Shown here: in pieces, positions 1 to 6,312 of the stretch
Layout: every line of letters starts with the position of its first letter
How positions within the stretch are numbered: the first letter of the stretch is position 1
Assembly (NCBI GenBank): GCA_016234425.1
Contig: JACRCA010000053.1
Coordinates: 1 to 9,291 of the forward strand
Length of the DNA stretch: 9,291 nt
DNA from: Deltaproteobacteria bacterium
GTDB lineage: Bacteria > Desulfobacterota > SM23-61
Direction of reading: 5' to 3'
Notes under the pieces: generated by a model
The model's database searches: none
The model's input: the letters and a program-made list of their open reading frames with translations, nothing else
What the model was told of the DNA's origin: nothing
Position numbers and translations under genes: made by a program

Positions 1-280
1 GATCGCTTGGCCGATACTGAAGGCCGGCATGGACTGCTTTGTCTCGATCGGAGACGACCGGGTGGGTGAGGCTATGCGCTTTCTGGCCAAAGCCGATTTG
101 ATCGCTGGAGAGACAGGAGCCGCCGGAGCAGCATGTTTGCTTGAACTTCTTACCGGACCTCAGGCGGAGGTCGCCCGGCAAAGACTAGGGATAGACCAAC
201 TGACTCGTGTTCTCCTGATCTCGACTGAGGGGGCAACAGACCCTGAAGTATTTCACCGCATAGTTCATTCATCATTTTAG
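1..280 (+). CDS. PLP-dependent lyase, diaminopropionate ammonia-lyase-like (C-terminal fragment)
   Basis: This is the 3' end of a gene that begins before the window. The open frame runs from base 2, upstream of the first ATG at 29, so that ATG is internal. About 92 residues are visible. The fragment IAWPILKAGMDCFVSIGDD, then AGETGAAGAA, then RVLLISTEGATDP near the end, fits the C-terminal part of fold-type II PLP enzymes. It is closest in my recognition to diaminopropionate ammonia-lyase, which converts 2,3-diaminopropionate to pyruvate and ammonia. The glycine-rich AGETGAAG stretch corresponds to the SGESGA-like segment of that family. The PLP lysine lies outside the window. It could instead be a threonine synthase- or threonine dehydratase-like relative. 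The family call is fairly safe and the substrate is not. It ends with TAG at 278-280, and no clear intrinsic terminator follows. Confidence 0.72.
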   Translation, partial: IAWPILKAGMDCFVSIGDDRVGEAMRFLAKADLIAGETGAAGAACLLELLTGPQAEVARQRLGIDQLTRVLLISTEGATDPEVFHRIVHSSF

Positions 281-601
281 GGCTGCAAAGAGGCCCCGGC
301 CCTCGCATATAGGCTTACATGAAACAAGATTTCTTCCACTTCAGTCTGAGTTGCCTGGACGTCCCCTTCTTTCCTCCCGGCAGAAGACGAAACGTAGATA
401 GGTAATGTGGGATTTTATGCCTGTAAAATCCGGTAATAATTAGGGAAACAGAGAAAGTATGTAGGATTTCAATCATTGCGGGTTGCCTTATTTTAGATCT
501 AAATTCAAAACTTGTCCCTCCCAAGCCGATAATAAATAAGATATAGAATAAATCCAACGGAGATGAAAAAGGTCGGTTTTGATCCATGGTAGGAGAAGGG
601 G
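281..601. other. non-coding spacer, AT-rich toward its 3' end
   Basis: This 321-base stretch holds no convincing gene. The two minus-strand open frames overlapping it lack ribosome binding sites and recognisable motifs. The first 20 bases are GC-rich without a following T-run. From about 390 onward the sequence becomes AT-rich, as in the gene that follows. A perfect 8-bp dyad lies at 410-431. A weak promoter-like arrangement (TTGTCC at 512-517, AT-rich run at 528-550) precedes the ribosome binding site AGGAG at 591-595. Confidence 0.6.
410..431. promoter_or_regulatory. 8-bp inverted repeat
   Basis: GGATTTTA (410-417) and TAAAATCC (424-431) are perfect reverse complements separated by six bases. 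No T-run follows on either strand, so it is not an obvious intrinsic terminator. It could be an operator for the downstream GAF gene or the remains of a terminator for the upstream lyase. The function is unknown. Confidence 0.35.
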
Positions 602-1510
602 ATGTTTTTGATTAAGAGCCTGAGTGATTTAGGAAAAAGGTTTATAAAAAATAAAAACAATTTGGAAGATAAAGAGGTAATTCCCTTCGAACATTTAGAA
701 AAACGAGACTGGGAATTGTGGCTTTTGGCCATCTTGATTATTCTGGCTCTTACACTATTTCTCATAGTCAATTACATTGAGGAGTTAAGTGGGTCTCCTC
801 GTGAATTTTTTAAACAATTAATTTCTGTCAATACCTATCTCACAGGTGTAGTGATTCTCATCTTAATGTTTTGTGTTTACGCCCTCGCAAAAAACATTGA
901 GCTTCGCCGTCTGCGGAAAGCATTTTTTAGTCAGCGGGAAGAATTGGAACAAGTATCCCACACCTTAGGGGAAGTCACGGCCTTTCTTCGGATCGGTTCA
1001 GCAATGATTGCCAAGAAAGACTTGGATACAATTTTAGAGATCATTGTGCAAGAAGCAACCAATTATCTAAGGGGGAACCGGTGCAGCATTTTTTTACAGA
1101 GCAAGGAAGGTGGGGTACTGAAGACTCAATATCGATATACGCCCAACCCCCTTGATGAACAAGTATGCTTGCTGGAAGAAAAAGAAATTGTTCGCCAAGT
1201 GCTCAGGCAGGAAAAAGTTTCGCTTCTTCGAGAACCAGAAGATTTTGCCGATTTCTTCAATTATGCGGAACGAGAACGGAAAATCACTTCCCTCATGGTA
1301 GCTCCTCTTCTTGTAAGCGAAAAAACGATTGGGGCCATCAGCATGGCCTTAATCGATGCGGATCATAAATTCGTCGAGGATGATTTAGACTGTCTCTATG
1401 CCTTTGGCCACCAGGCCTCAATTGCTATGGAAAATTCTAAGCGGCAGGAAGAAATATGCGGGGAGATCGGTTTCCGACAGCGTTACGAAATTTCGGGGAC
1501 ACATCACTGA
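602..1510 (+). CDS. membrane-anchored GAF-domain sensor protein, C-terminally truncated
   Basis: The protein has 302 residues. Two hydrophobic segments at about 39-57 and 80-97 predict a membrane hairpin with a short extracytoplasmic loop. A charged, probably coiled-coil linker (about 98-125) follows, then one GAF domain (about 126-280) including CSIFLQ, an ITSLMVAPLL strand and GHQASIAMEN. GAF domains bind small ligands such as nucleotides or tetrapyrroles; the ligand here cannot be told. No kinase, HD-GYP, GGDEF or DNA-binding domain is present. The start is supported by AGGAG at 591-595, six bases before ATG. The last residues, ISGTHH, arise from repeat-like DNA. As I recall, relatives continue past FRxxYE for a few dozen residues, so the native C-terminus was probably lost. 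The gene is visibly AT-richer than everything around it. It has no operon partner, and the converging gene ends at 1633. Confidence 0.8.
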   Translation: MFLIKSLSDLGKRFIKNKNNLEDKEVIPFEHLEKRDWELWLLAILIILALTLFLIVNYIEELSGSPREFFKQLISVNTYLTGVVILILMFCVYALAKNIELRRLRKAFFSQREELEQVSHTLGEVTAFLRIGSAMIAKKDLDTILEIIVQEATNYLRGNRCSIFLQSKEGGVLKTQYRYTPNPLDEQVCLLEEKEIVRQVLRQEKVSLLREPEDFADFFNYAERERKITSLMVAPLLVSEKTIGAISMALIDADHKFVEDDLDCLYAFGHQASIAMENSKRQEEICGEIGFRQRYEISGTHH

Positions 1511-1532
1511 TTTTTTACGCCATTTCGGGGAC
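1483..1532. repeat. 18-bp imperfect direct repeat at the gene's 3' end
   Basis: The 18-base units at 1483-1500 and 1515-1532 match at 16 of 18 positions (TTACG, then AA or CC, then ATTTCGGGGAC), with a 32-base period. The first unit is the last coding part of the GAF gene and the second lies beyond its stop codon. The phrase TTTCGGGGACACATCAC resembles sequence I associate with the flanks of Y1/IS200-like transposon remnants in Deltaproteobacteria. That link is from memory and unverified. No transposase is present. Confidence 0.6.
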
Positions 1533-1541
1533 GGCCCGGTT

Positions 1542-1577
1542 TACCCCTCTGGAGATGGCGCCCAGGTATTTTTTTTT
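1542..1577 (+). terminator. possible weak intrinsic terminator after the GAF gene
   Basis: A short stem, CTGG (1549-1552) with CCAG (1562-1565), can be extended by TAC (1542-1544) with GTA (1566-1568) across a bulge. It is directly followed by nine T residues (1569-1577) on the plus strand. The T-run is good and the stem is weak, so confidence is low. Confidence 0.3.
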
Positions 1578-1632
1578 GCCCTCCGCGGGCATGACGAATT
1601 ACGACACAGTCTTAAAGGGGGGGATGCGAGGG

Positions 1633-2484
1633 TTACTTCAGGGAGATAATTTCGGCTGAACCGTTTAGAGAATCGAGGAAAAGGAGACGGTTGCGCAGCG
1701 GCCGGCCCAGACCGGTGATGATTTTCACGGCTTCCTGGACTTGAATCGAGGCCACAGCAGAAACAATTCCGGCTAAGTTTCCCAGCTCGATTTCGACCCC
1801 TTTTTCAGGGGTTGTCTGGGCGTCCCCATAAAAAGCCCGGAAGCCAACGTCTTCGGGGTAGATAACTGTAACTTGACCACTGAAGCCGGCGACCGCCCCA
1901 TGAACTAAGGGGACTCGGGCTTCTTTGCATACTTTCTCGAGCATAAATCGGGAGGGCATATTGTCCAGGGCATCGATGGCCACGTTGGCTCCTTTGATGA
2001 AGCGTTCCAGTTCCTTCTCCCCAACGAAGCCTTCGAAAATCTCAATTTCTGTCGCCGCGTTGATTTTGAGGATCGCGGACCGAGCCACCTGAACCTTACT
2101 CTGACCGACATTCTGCTCCAGGGAGAAAACCTGGCGGTTAAGATTGTCTTCACTGAAGAAATCTCCATCGGCAATGACCAAAGCACCCAGGCCCATTCTG
2201 GCCAGAAGCAGGGCAATGGTGCCTCCCAGTCCTCCTGAGCCCACGAGCAGAGCTTTGCCTTGAAGGAGCTTTTTCTGGCCGGCGATTTCCAGGGACCCCA
2301 TGTTGCGCAGGTAGCGCTGAGGGATGACTCCCGCTTCCAGCGCGGCGATCTCCACCTCTCGCTTGGAAAGACCGCAGGCGGCGGCAATCGTGTCTCGGTC
2401 GCAGAGAGAAATGACGAAACACGTTTTTTTGTTCGGCGCCACGCAAGGTTGGGCGCATTTCAGGATATGATCGCGAAGCGTCAT
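1633..2484 (-). CDS. ThiF/MoeB/HesA-family adenylyltransferase (E1-like)
   Basis: The 283-residue product has the E1-like Rossmann fold: GSGGLGG (82-88), DGD (106-108), NLNRQ (114-118), a lysine at about 130 and DALDN (about 171-175). These match the ATP/Mg-binding Arg, Lys and Asp of MoeB/ThiF. Such enzymes adenylate the C-terminal glycine of ThiS/MoaD-like carrier proteins. The two CxxC pairs that bind zinc in MoeB/ThiF are absent; the usual positions read RAFYGD and ELGNLAG. The roughly 80 residues before the nucleotide motif hold five cysteines and EIAALEAGVIPQRYLRN, a segment I recognise from HesA-like proteins of anaerobes. I use the first ATG (2484). The frame stays open to a TTG at 2550, but those extra residues are encoded by spacer repeats. 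No good Shine-Dalgarno site precedes 2484. It is the last gene of the operon, and no MoaD/ThiS-like partner is in the window. The target is unknown. Confidence 0.82.
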   Translation of the reverse strand: MTLRDHILKCAQPCVAPNKKTCFVISLCDRDTIAAACGLSKREVEIAALEAGVIPQRYLRNMGSLEIAGQKKLLQGKALLVGSGGLGGTIALLLARMGLGALVIADGDFFSEDNLNRQVFSLEQNVGQSKVQVARSAILKINAATEIEIFEGFVGEKELERFIKGANVAIDALDNMPSRFMLEKVCKEARVPLVHGAVAGFSGQVTVIYPEDVGFRAFYGDAQTTPEKGVEIELGNLAGIVSAVASIQVQEAVKIITGLGRPLRNRLLFLDSLNGSAEIISLK

Positions 2485-2640
2485 TTTTAAAAAAGGGTTC
2501 AAGTGATCAAGGGTTCCAGAGTTCAAGGAGTACAGAGTTTCAGGTTTCAAGTTCCGATTTTCAGCTTACGGGTGAGGCTGTAACAGAAGACATTATCAAT
2601 TTCGAACTTGAAACTCGCAACTCGTAACTTTCTTTTACTT
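2485..2640. repeat. spacer with 11-bp inverted repeat and GTTCAAG/GTTTCAAG words
   Basis: This 156-base spacer separates the DUF2148 gene from the ThiF-like gene. GTTTCAAGTTC (2544-2554) is the exact reverse complement of GAACTTGAAAC (2604-2614). Related words recur: GGGTTCAAG at 2495-2503, AAGGGTTCC near 2509, GTTCAAGG near 2521 and AACTCGCAACTCG near 2613. It looks like a degenerate intergenic word-repeat family. Any role, such as RNA folding between operon genes, is unknown. Confidence 0.5.
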
Positions 2641-3213
2641 TTATGCCCTATCGAAAAAAATATTCTTTTCACTGACCGAGAGGGGTAGGGCGATGATCAT
2701 ATCCGCATCCAGGTACCCGAGGTTCATGGCTGCCGCCCCTGCGGTGTACATCAGCCGGTTGTCAATATTCAGTTCCCCGGCGGCTTTGGCTGCCACGCCC
2801 AAAGCGATACCCAGGTCCATAACCTGGAAGGCGCAGAGGGGACCCACAAAATCCTCCCCCTTCTTCTTTTGCGCCCGGATGAGGTCAGCACAAGTGGCAT
2901 AGCCACAGGCTCCGCAGTTGAAGGGCGTCTCTGGCTTTTTGGGCATCGTCCCTTTGACTCCGATGAGCAGCACGGCCCCGGACCGACGAATATTTTGGGC
3001 ATCCCGTTTGAAAAATTCCAGCCTGGAATTTTTCTTGGAAAATTGCTCTTCCATGGCTTTGGCCAGTTTCTCTTTTTCTTCCCCATGGATTAAGACAGAA
3101 TTGATAGCGCTAACTCCCCGGGCTTTGGGTGATGTGGTGACCGCGGCCATGATCATCTTGGCGGCTGTGAAGATGGCCTCTTGTTCTGCTTGTGATGAAG
3201 ATAGGATAGACAT
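2641..3213 (-). CDS. DUF2148 ferredoxin-domain protein
   Basis: The 190-residue product matches the DUF2148 / COG4739 family, described only as proteins containing a ferredoxin domain. The N-terminal half (about 1-90) includes the family-typical stretch TSPKARGVSAINSVLI. It is followed by CGACGYATC (Cys 100, 103, 108) and GPLC (Cys 127), a C-x2-C-x4-C-x18-C arrangement expected to bind one [4Fe-4S] cluster. The C-terminal part is small-residue rich (GIALGVAAKAAG, AGAAAMNLG) and ends SVSEKNIFFDRA, as is usual for the family. No signal peptide or membrane segment is seen, so it is probably cytoplasmic. The start has a strong AGGAGG 11 bases upstream plus a nearer AAGGA, and the AGGAGG overlaps the TGA stop of the regulator gene. 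That 16-base gap argues for cotranscription. No biochemical function is known to me; an electron-transfer or redox-maturation role beside the oxidoreductase is inference. Confidence 0.85.
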   Translation of the reverse strand: MSILSSSQAEQEAIFTAAKMIMAAVTTSPKARGVSAINSVLIHGEEKEKLAKAMEEQFSKKNSRLEFFKRDAQNIRRSGAVLLIGVKGTMPKKPETPFNCGACGYATCADLIRAQKKKGEDFVGPLCAFQVMDLGIALGVAAKAAGELNIDNRLMYTAGAAAMNLGYLDADMIIALPLSVSEKNIFFDRA

Positions 3214-3229
3214 GTTCCTTTTTTCCTCC

Positions 3230-3820
3230 TCAGGATTGGGGAGTCCAGATCACGGCTAAAATTTTAGTTGGAATATCGCGGTGACACTGGACCCGATGGG
3301 GAATGGTGGATTCGTAATAGATGCAGTCGCCGGGATGAAGAATGTCTTTATGTTTGCCGAGGATCACCTCCATCTCTCCTTCCAGGATGAAAATAAATTC
3401 TTCGCCATCATGGGTGGAGAGTCTTTCACTCTTCAATGTCGCGGGCTCTAAAGTGACCAAAAAAGGCTCCATGTGCCGGTCCTTCTTATCGGATCCCAGG
3501 CTTTCGTAGGAATAACCATAACTCACCCCTTCCTTAGAGGCGAAACGCGACACGGGCTTGCGCTCCTGCTGGCGCACGATGGTAAAAGGCTCGCGCGGGT
3601 CTTCTCCGAAGAAGGTTCCCACTTTGACCCCCAGAGCCTTGGCGATCTTGATCAGAGCGCCCAGAGGGGGAGAGATCATGTGGTTCTCGATTTGCGAGAG
3701 GATGGCCGAGGAATATCCCGTGCGCTCAGCCATCTCCTGGAGGGATAAGTCTCGCTGCTCGCGGATTTCACGAACTTTCTCTCCCACCTTTAACTCCTGA
3801 CCTTTTTGTTCTTCTTCCAT
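3230..3820 (-). CDS. XRE-family transcriptional regulator with C-terminal cupin
   Basis: The product has 196 residues. An XRE-type helix-turn-helix occupies about 12-66, with the recognition-helix region SSAILSQIENH at 37-47. A double-stranded beta-helix cupin spans about 116-190, with cupin motif 1 around THDGEEFIFILEGEMEV (His 137, Glu 141) and motif 2 around HPGDCIYYESTIPHRV (His 175). This architecture is widespread in regulators that sense small metabolites through the cupin and control adjacent metabolic genes. The effector cannot be read from the sequence; a 2-oxoacid or amino acid is a natural guess. AGGAG lies eight bases before the ATG. The gene sits 21 bases after the gamma-subunit gene and 16 bases before the DUF2148 gene, so it is inside the operon it probably regulates. 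The 6556-6581 dyad near the operon promoter is a candidate binding site. Confidence 0.9.
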   Translation of the reverse strand: MEEEQKGQELKVGEKVREIREQRDLSLQEMAERTGYSSAILSQIENHMISPPLGALIKIAKALGVKVGTFFGEDPREPFTIVRQQERKPVSRFASKEGVSYGYSYESLGSDKKDRHMEPFLVTLEPATLKSERLSTHDGEEFIFILEGEMEVILGKHKDILHPGDCIYYESTIPHRVQCHRDIPTKILAVIWTPQS

Positions 3821-3841
3821 GGGTGCACTCCTCAGGGTGGT

Positions 3842-4408
3842 TTATCCCTGTGGCCGTTGGGAAGTAGAGTTCCTGGCATACTGCGCCCCCTGGCGGATGG
3901 CCGCGGTATTGACCGGCAGCAAGTGATGGAAGCGTTCCTCGAAGGTTTCGGAAAGGGCAGCGATCAGCGTGTCCAGGCCGACCACCTTGGTTTTTTCGAC
4001 GAAAGCACCGATGACCACCATATTTCCCAGTCGCTCACTGCCAACTTTTTGAGCGATCTCCAGAGCCGGAACTTCCAGGATTTCCAGGTCATGGCGCGGA
4101 ACATCGGAGGAGCTCACCAAGGAGCTGTTCAGCAGGAGAAAGCCATGGCCCTTGATTTTGGGAACATACTTGGCCATGGAGGCCTTACTCATGACGATGC
4201 AGGATTGGGGTGAGCCCACAATGGGTGAACCAATCTCTTCAGAGGAGATCACCACTGTACAATCGGCCTGCCCGCCGCGCTTCTCCACCCCGTAGATGGG
4301 GATGTAACTGACGTTCAAATTCTCCAGGAAGGCGGCGTGGGCCAGAAGGTTGCCGATAACCATGATCCCCTGGCCGCCCACTCCGCCCATGATAATTTCG
4401 TGATACAT
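3842..4408 (-). CDS. 2-oxoacid:ferredoxin oxidoreductase, gamma subunit (KorC-type)
   Basis: The 188-residue product is a full-length gamma subunit of the pyruvate/2-oxoacid:ferredoxin oxidoreductase superfamily. The N-terminal GGVGGQGI (8-15) is the family's glycine-rich loop. YGVEKRGG (39-46) is equivalent to the usual SYGxExRGG, and RLGNMVVIGA (127-136) is the conserved Asn-containing strand. In structurally known homologues this domain helps form the CoA-binding region and contacts the TPP-binding subunits. GGAG lies five bases before the ATG. The gene is separated from the beta-subunit gene by 84 bases of repeat-rich DNA, unlike the tight spacing elsewhere in the operon. The family and subunit assignment is secure; the substrate (branched-chain 2-oxoacid or 2-oxoglutarate) is not. 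Confidence 0.92.
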   Translation of the reverse strand: MYHEIIMGGVGGQGIMVIGNLLAHAAFLENLNVSYIPIYGVEKRGGQADCTVVISSEEIGSPIVGSPQSCIVMSKASMAKYVPKIKGHGFLLLNSSLVSSSDVPRHDLEILEVPALEIAQKVGSERLGNMVVIGAFVEKTKVVGLDTLIAALSETFEERFHHLLPVNTAAIRQGAQYARNSTSQRPQG

Positions 4409-4446
4409 GGAAACTCCGTTTTGATTGCGGATTTCAGATTGTGGAA

Positions 4447-4490
4447 TGCGGAATGAATGAGGTTCCGCAATCCGTAATCATCATTCCGCA
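4447..4490. repeat. 10-bp inverted repeat in the beta-gamma spacer
   Basis: TGCGGAATGA (4447-4456) and TCATTCCGCA (4481-4490) are perfect reverse complements. Between and around them lie more ATTGCGGAT/CCGCAATCCG-like words (from about 4425). On the minus-strand transcript this could form a hairpin two bases after the beta-subunit stop codon. It could attenuate transcription, stabilise the upstream mRNA, or simply be a degenerate intergenic repeat family. No T-run follows, so it is not a standard terminator. Confidence 0.5.
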
Positions 4491-4492
4491 AT

Positions 4493-5245
4493 TCACAGGT
4501 AGTCTGTTCCTTTTCGTTCCTTGAATATTCCCAAAGGAAAATAAGGGATGAGTTCCTTCTCCACCCTTTCGTTGGCCTGCCGGGGGTTCATTCCCCAGTT
4601 TGTCGGGCAGGAAGAGAGAAACTCCACGAAAGAGAAGCCCAGGTCATTCATCTGCATTTCGAAAGCGCGGCGGACAGCCTTTTTGGCTTTCATTAAGTTG
4701 GCCGGTGTATTCAAGGCCACCCGGGTGGAGAAAGACGTCCCCTCGAGGGTGGCGAGCATTTCCGCCATGCGGATCGGATAGCCATCCTGCTGGAAGTCGC
4801 GTCCGTAGGGTGAAGTGGTAGTCTGTTGTCCCAGCAGAGTGGTGGGAGCCATCTGGCCGCCGGTCATGCCATAAACCGTGTTGTTCACAAAGAGGACGGT
4901 AATATTTTCTCCGCGGTTGGCGGTGTGGACGATCTCGGACATGCCGATCGAGGCCAAGTCTCCGTCGCCCTGATACGTGAAGATGATGCGGTCGTGCAGG
5001 ACGCGCTTGAGGCCGGTGGCCACTGCCGGAGCTCTGCCGTGAGGCGCTTCCGCCACGTCGATGTCGAAATATTCGTAAATGAACACCGAACAACCCACGC
5101 CAGCAACCCCAATGGTGCGCTCGCGCAGGTTGAAGTGATCGATCGCTTCGGCGACCAGGCGATGAATCACCCCGTGGTGACAACCTGGACAAAAATGAAA
5201 AGGAACATCCTTCAGGCTTGGGGGACGCCTAAACACTTGCTTCAT
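4493..5245 (-). CDS. 2-oxoacid:ferredoxin oxidoreductase, beta subunit (TPP-binding, KorB-type)
   Basis: The 250-residue product is the catalytic TPP- and Fe-S-binding subunit. The TPP motif starts at GDGD (93-96) and ends at NN (121-122), followed by YGMTGGQMAPTT, typical of the family. Four cysteines match the ligands of the proximal [4Fe-4S] cluster in OFOR beta subunits: Cys 19 and 22 in CPGCHHG, Cys 52 in GVGCS and Cys 213 in SSCPTNWG. With the alpha subunit it decarboxylates the 2-oxoacid on TPP and passes electrons to the ferredoxin subunit. The ribosome binding site GAGGA overlaps the TGA stop of the alpha gene (TGAGGA), and the ATG follows nine bases after that stop, implying translational coupling. 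The length is normal for two- and four-subunit KOR/VOR enzymes. Substrate specificity cannot be read by eye. Confidence 0.94.
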   Translation of the reverse strand: MKQVFRRPPSLKDVPFHFCPGCHHGVIHRLVAEAIDHFNLRERTIGVAGVGCSVFIYEYFDIDVAEAPHGRAPAVATGLKRVLHDRIIFTYQGDGDLASIGMSEIVHTANRGENITVLFVNNTVYGMTGGQMAPTTLLGQQTTTSPYGRDFQQDGYPIRMAEMLATLEGTSFSTRVALNTPANLMKAKKAVRRAFEMQMNDLGFSFVEFLSSCPTNWGMNPRQANERVEKELIPYFPLGIFKERKGTDYL

Positions 5246-5254
5246 GAAAAATCC

Positions 5255-6304
5255 TCAATAGGCTTTTTTGATCGCCTCTAAGAGTTCTTCTGGTACAGGG
5301 GGAGAGCCAGGAGGATGGCCGTAGAAATGCACTTCGGCATCCCGGGCCACAGAAAGTTTCACATCCTCGACCATCTGCCCTGTGTTCATCTCGATGGATA
5401 GGAAACGTTTCACCCTCTGGGAGAGGCGGAGCAGCGCTTCCTCGGGGAAGGGAAAGAGAGTGATGGGTCGAAAGAGGCCCACTTGGAGACCTTCGGCCCG
5501 GGCCAATCGAATGGCCCTCTTGGAGACGCGCGCGGCCGTGCCAAAGGCCACGACTACTAATTGCGCATCTTCTTCCTGCGTGGCTTCATAACGGACTTCT
5601 TCCCTCTTCATCCGCTGGTATTTCTCAAAGAGCTTCCAATTGTGTCGCTCCATCTCTCCTTCTTTCAGGTAGAGAGATTTGATCAAGTTGGGCTTTCTTC
5701 CCAAGGCTCCGGTCAGGGCCCAGTCCTTTGGTGGAAGTTCCATGGGATGGTAGGCCTTATCTACCATGGTTTCTTCCATCTGTCCTAAGACAGCATCTCC
5801 GAGGATGACCACGGGGTTGCGGTATTTATCCGCCAGGTCGAAGGCCAAGAAGGTCAGGTCATGCATCTCCTGGACAGAGTGCGGGGCCAGGACAATGGTG
5901 CGATAGTCCCCGTGCCCCCCGCCCCGCGTGGCCTGAAAATAATCTCCTTGCGAAGCAGAGATCCCTCCCAACCCCGGGCCGCTGCGAGTGATGTTGACGA
6001 TGACAGCAGGAAGCTCGCTCCCGGCCAGGTAAGAAATCCCCTCTTGCATGAGGGAGATGCCCGGGCTGGAGGAGGAGGTCATGGCCCGCGCTCCGGCCGC
6101 CGAAGCGCCCAGGAGCATATTGATGGAGGCCACCTCGCTCTCGGCCTGGATGAAACAACCTTCCGCCTTAGCGAGATGCCTGGATAAATACTCCGGAATG
6201 TCGTTCTGGGGGGTTATGGGATAACCAAAATAGAACCGGCAGCCAGCTTTAATGGCGGCCGCGGCCAGAGCTTCGTTGCCTTTGATGAAAAGTCGCTTTT
6301 CCAA
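5255..6304 (-). CDS. vorB: 2-oxoacid:ferredoxin oxidoreductase, alpha subunit (VorB/KorA-type)
   Basis: The 349-residue product begins, in my assignment, at a TTG codon at 6304-6302: it has GGAGGT ten bases upstream and lies eight bases after the ferredoxin stop. The frame stays open to an ATG at 6469, but that extension is encoded inside the ferredoxin gene and is out-of-frame nonsense. The alpha sequence then starts like its relatives: EKRLFIKGNEALAAAAIKAG. YPITPQ (28-33) is the hallmark OFOR motif near the TPP. TSSSSPGISLMQEG and RSGPGLGG follow in the usual order, and a transketolase C-terminal-like domain (from about 240) includes VAFGTAARVSKRA and GLFRPITLFPFP. The overall pattern is closest to proteins named 3-methyl-2-oxobutanoate dehydrogenase subunit VorB, as I recall, though 2-oxoglutarate enzymes look similar. 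It forms the catalytic core with the beta subunit. Confidence 0.9.
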   Translation of the reverse strand: MEKRLFIKGNEALAAAAIKAGCRFYFGYPITPQNDIPEYLSRHLAKAEGCFIQAESEVASINMLLGASAAGARAMTSSSSPGISLMQEGISYLAGSELPAVIVNITRSGPGLGGISASQGDYFQATRGGGHGDYRTIVLAPHSVQEMHDLTFLAFDLADKYRNPVVILGDAVLGQMEETMVDKAYHPMELPPKDWALTGALGRKPNLIKSLYLKEGEMERHNWKLFEKYQRMKREEVRYEATQEEDAQLVVVAFGTAARVSKRAIRLARAEGLQVGLFRPITLFPFPEEALLRLSQRVKRFLSIEMNTGQMVEDVKLSVARDAEVHFYGHPPGSPPVPEELLEAIKKAY

Positions 6305-6312
6305 ATGACGCC

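Noticed and set aside
281..305. GC-rich stem (AGGGC/GCCCT) after the lyase gene as a terminator
   Set aside because: The stem is short, the loop is long and no T-run follows.
315..771. Two overlapping minus-strand open frames of about 90 residues
   Set aside because: They lie in AT-rich spacer and antisense to the GAF gene, with no ribosome binding sites or recognisable domains.
1578..1590. GCCC/GGGC hairpin next to a T-run as terminator of the ThiF-like gene
   Set aside because: For minus-strand transcription the stem is followed by A residues, not T, so it has the wrong polarity.
2485..2550. TTG start at 2550 for the ThiF-like protein
   Set aside because: The added residues are encoded by the GTTCAAG-type spacer words and there is no ribosome binding site.
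4826..5281. 151-residue plus-strand open frame opposite the beta-subunit gene
   Set aside because: It is a GC-driven antisense shadow of a well-conserved gene.
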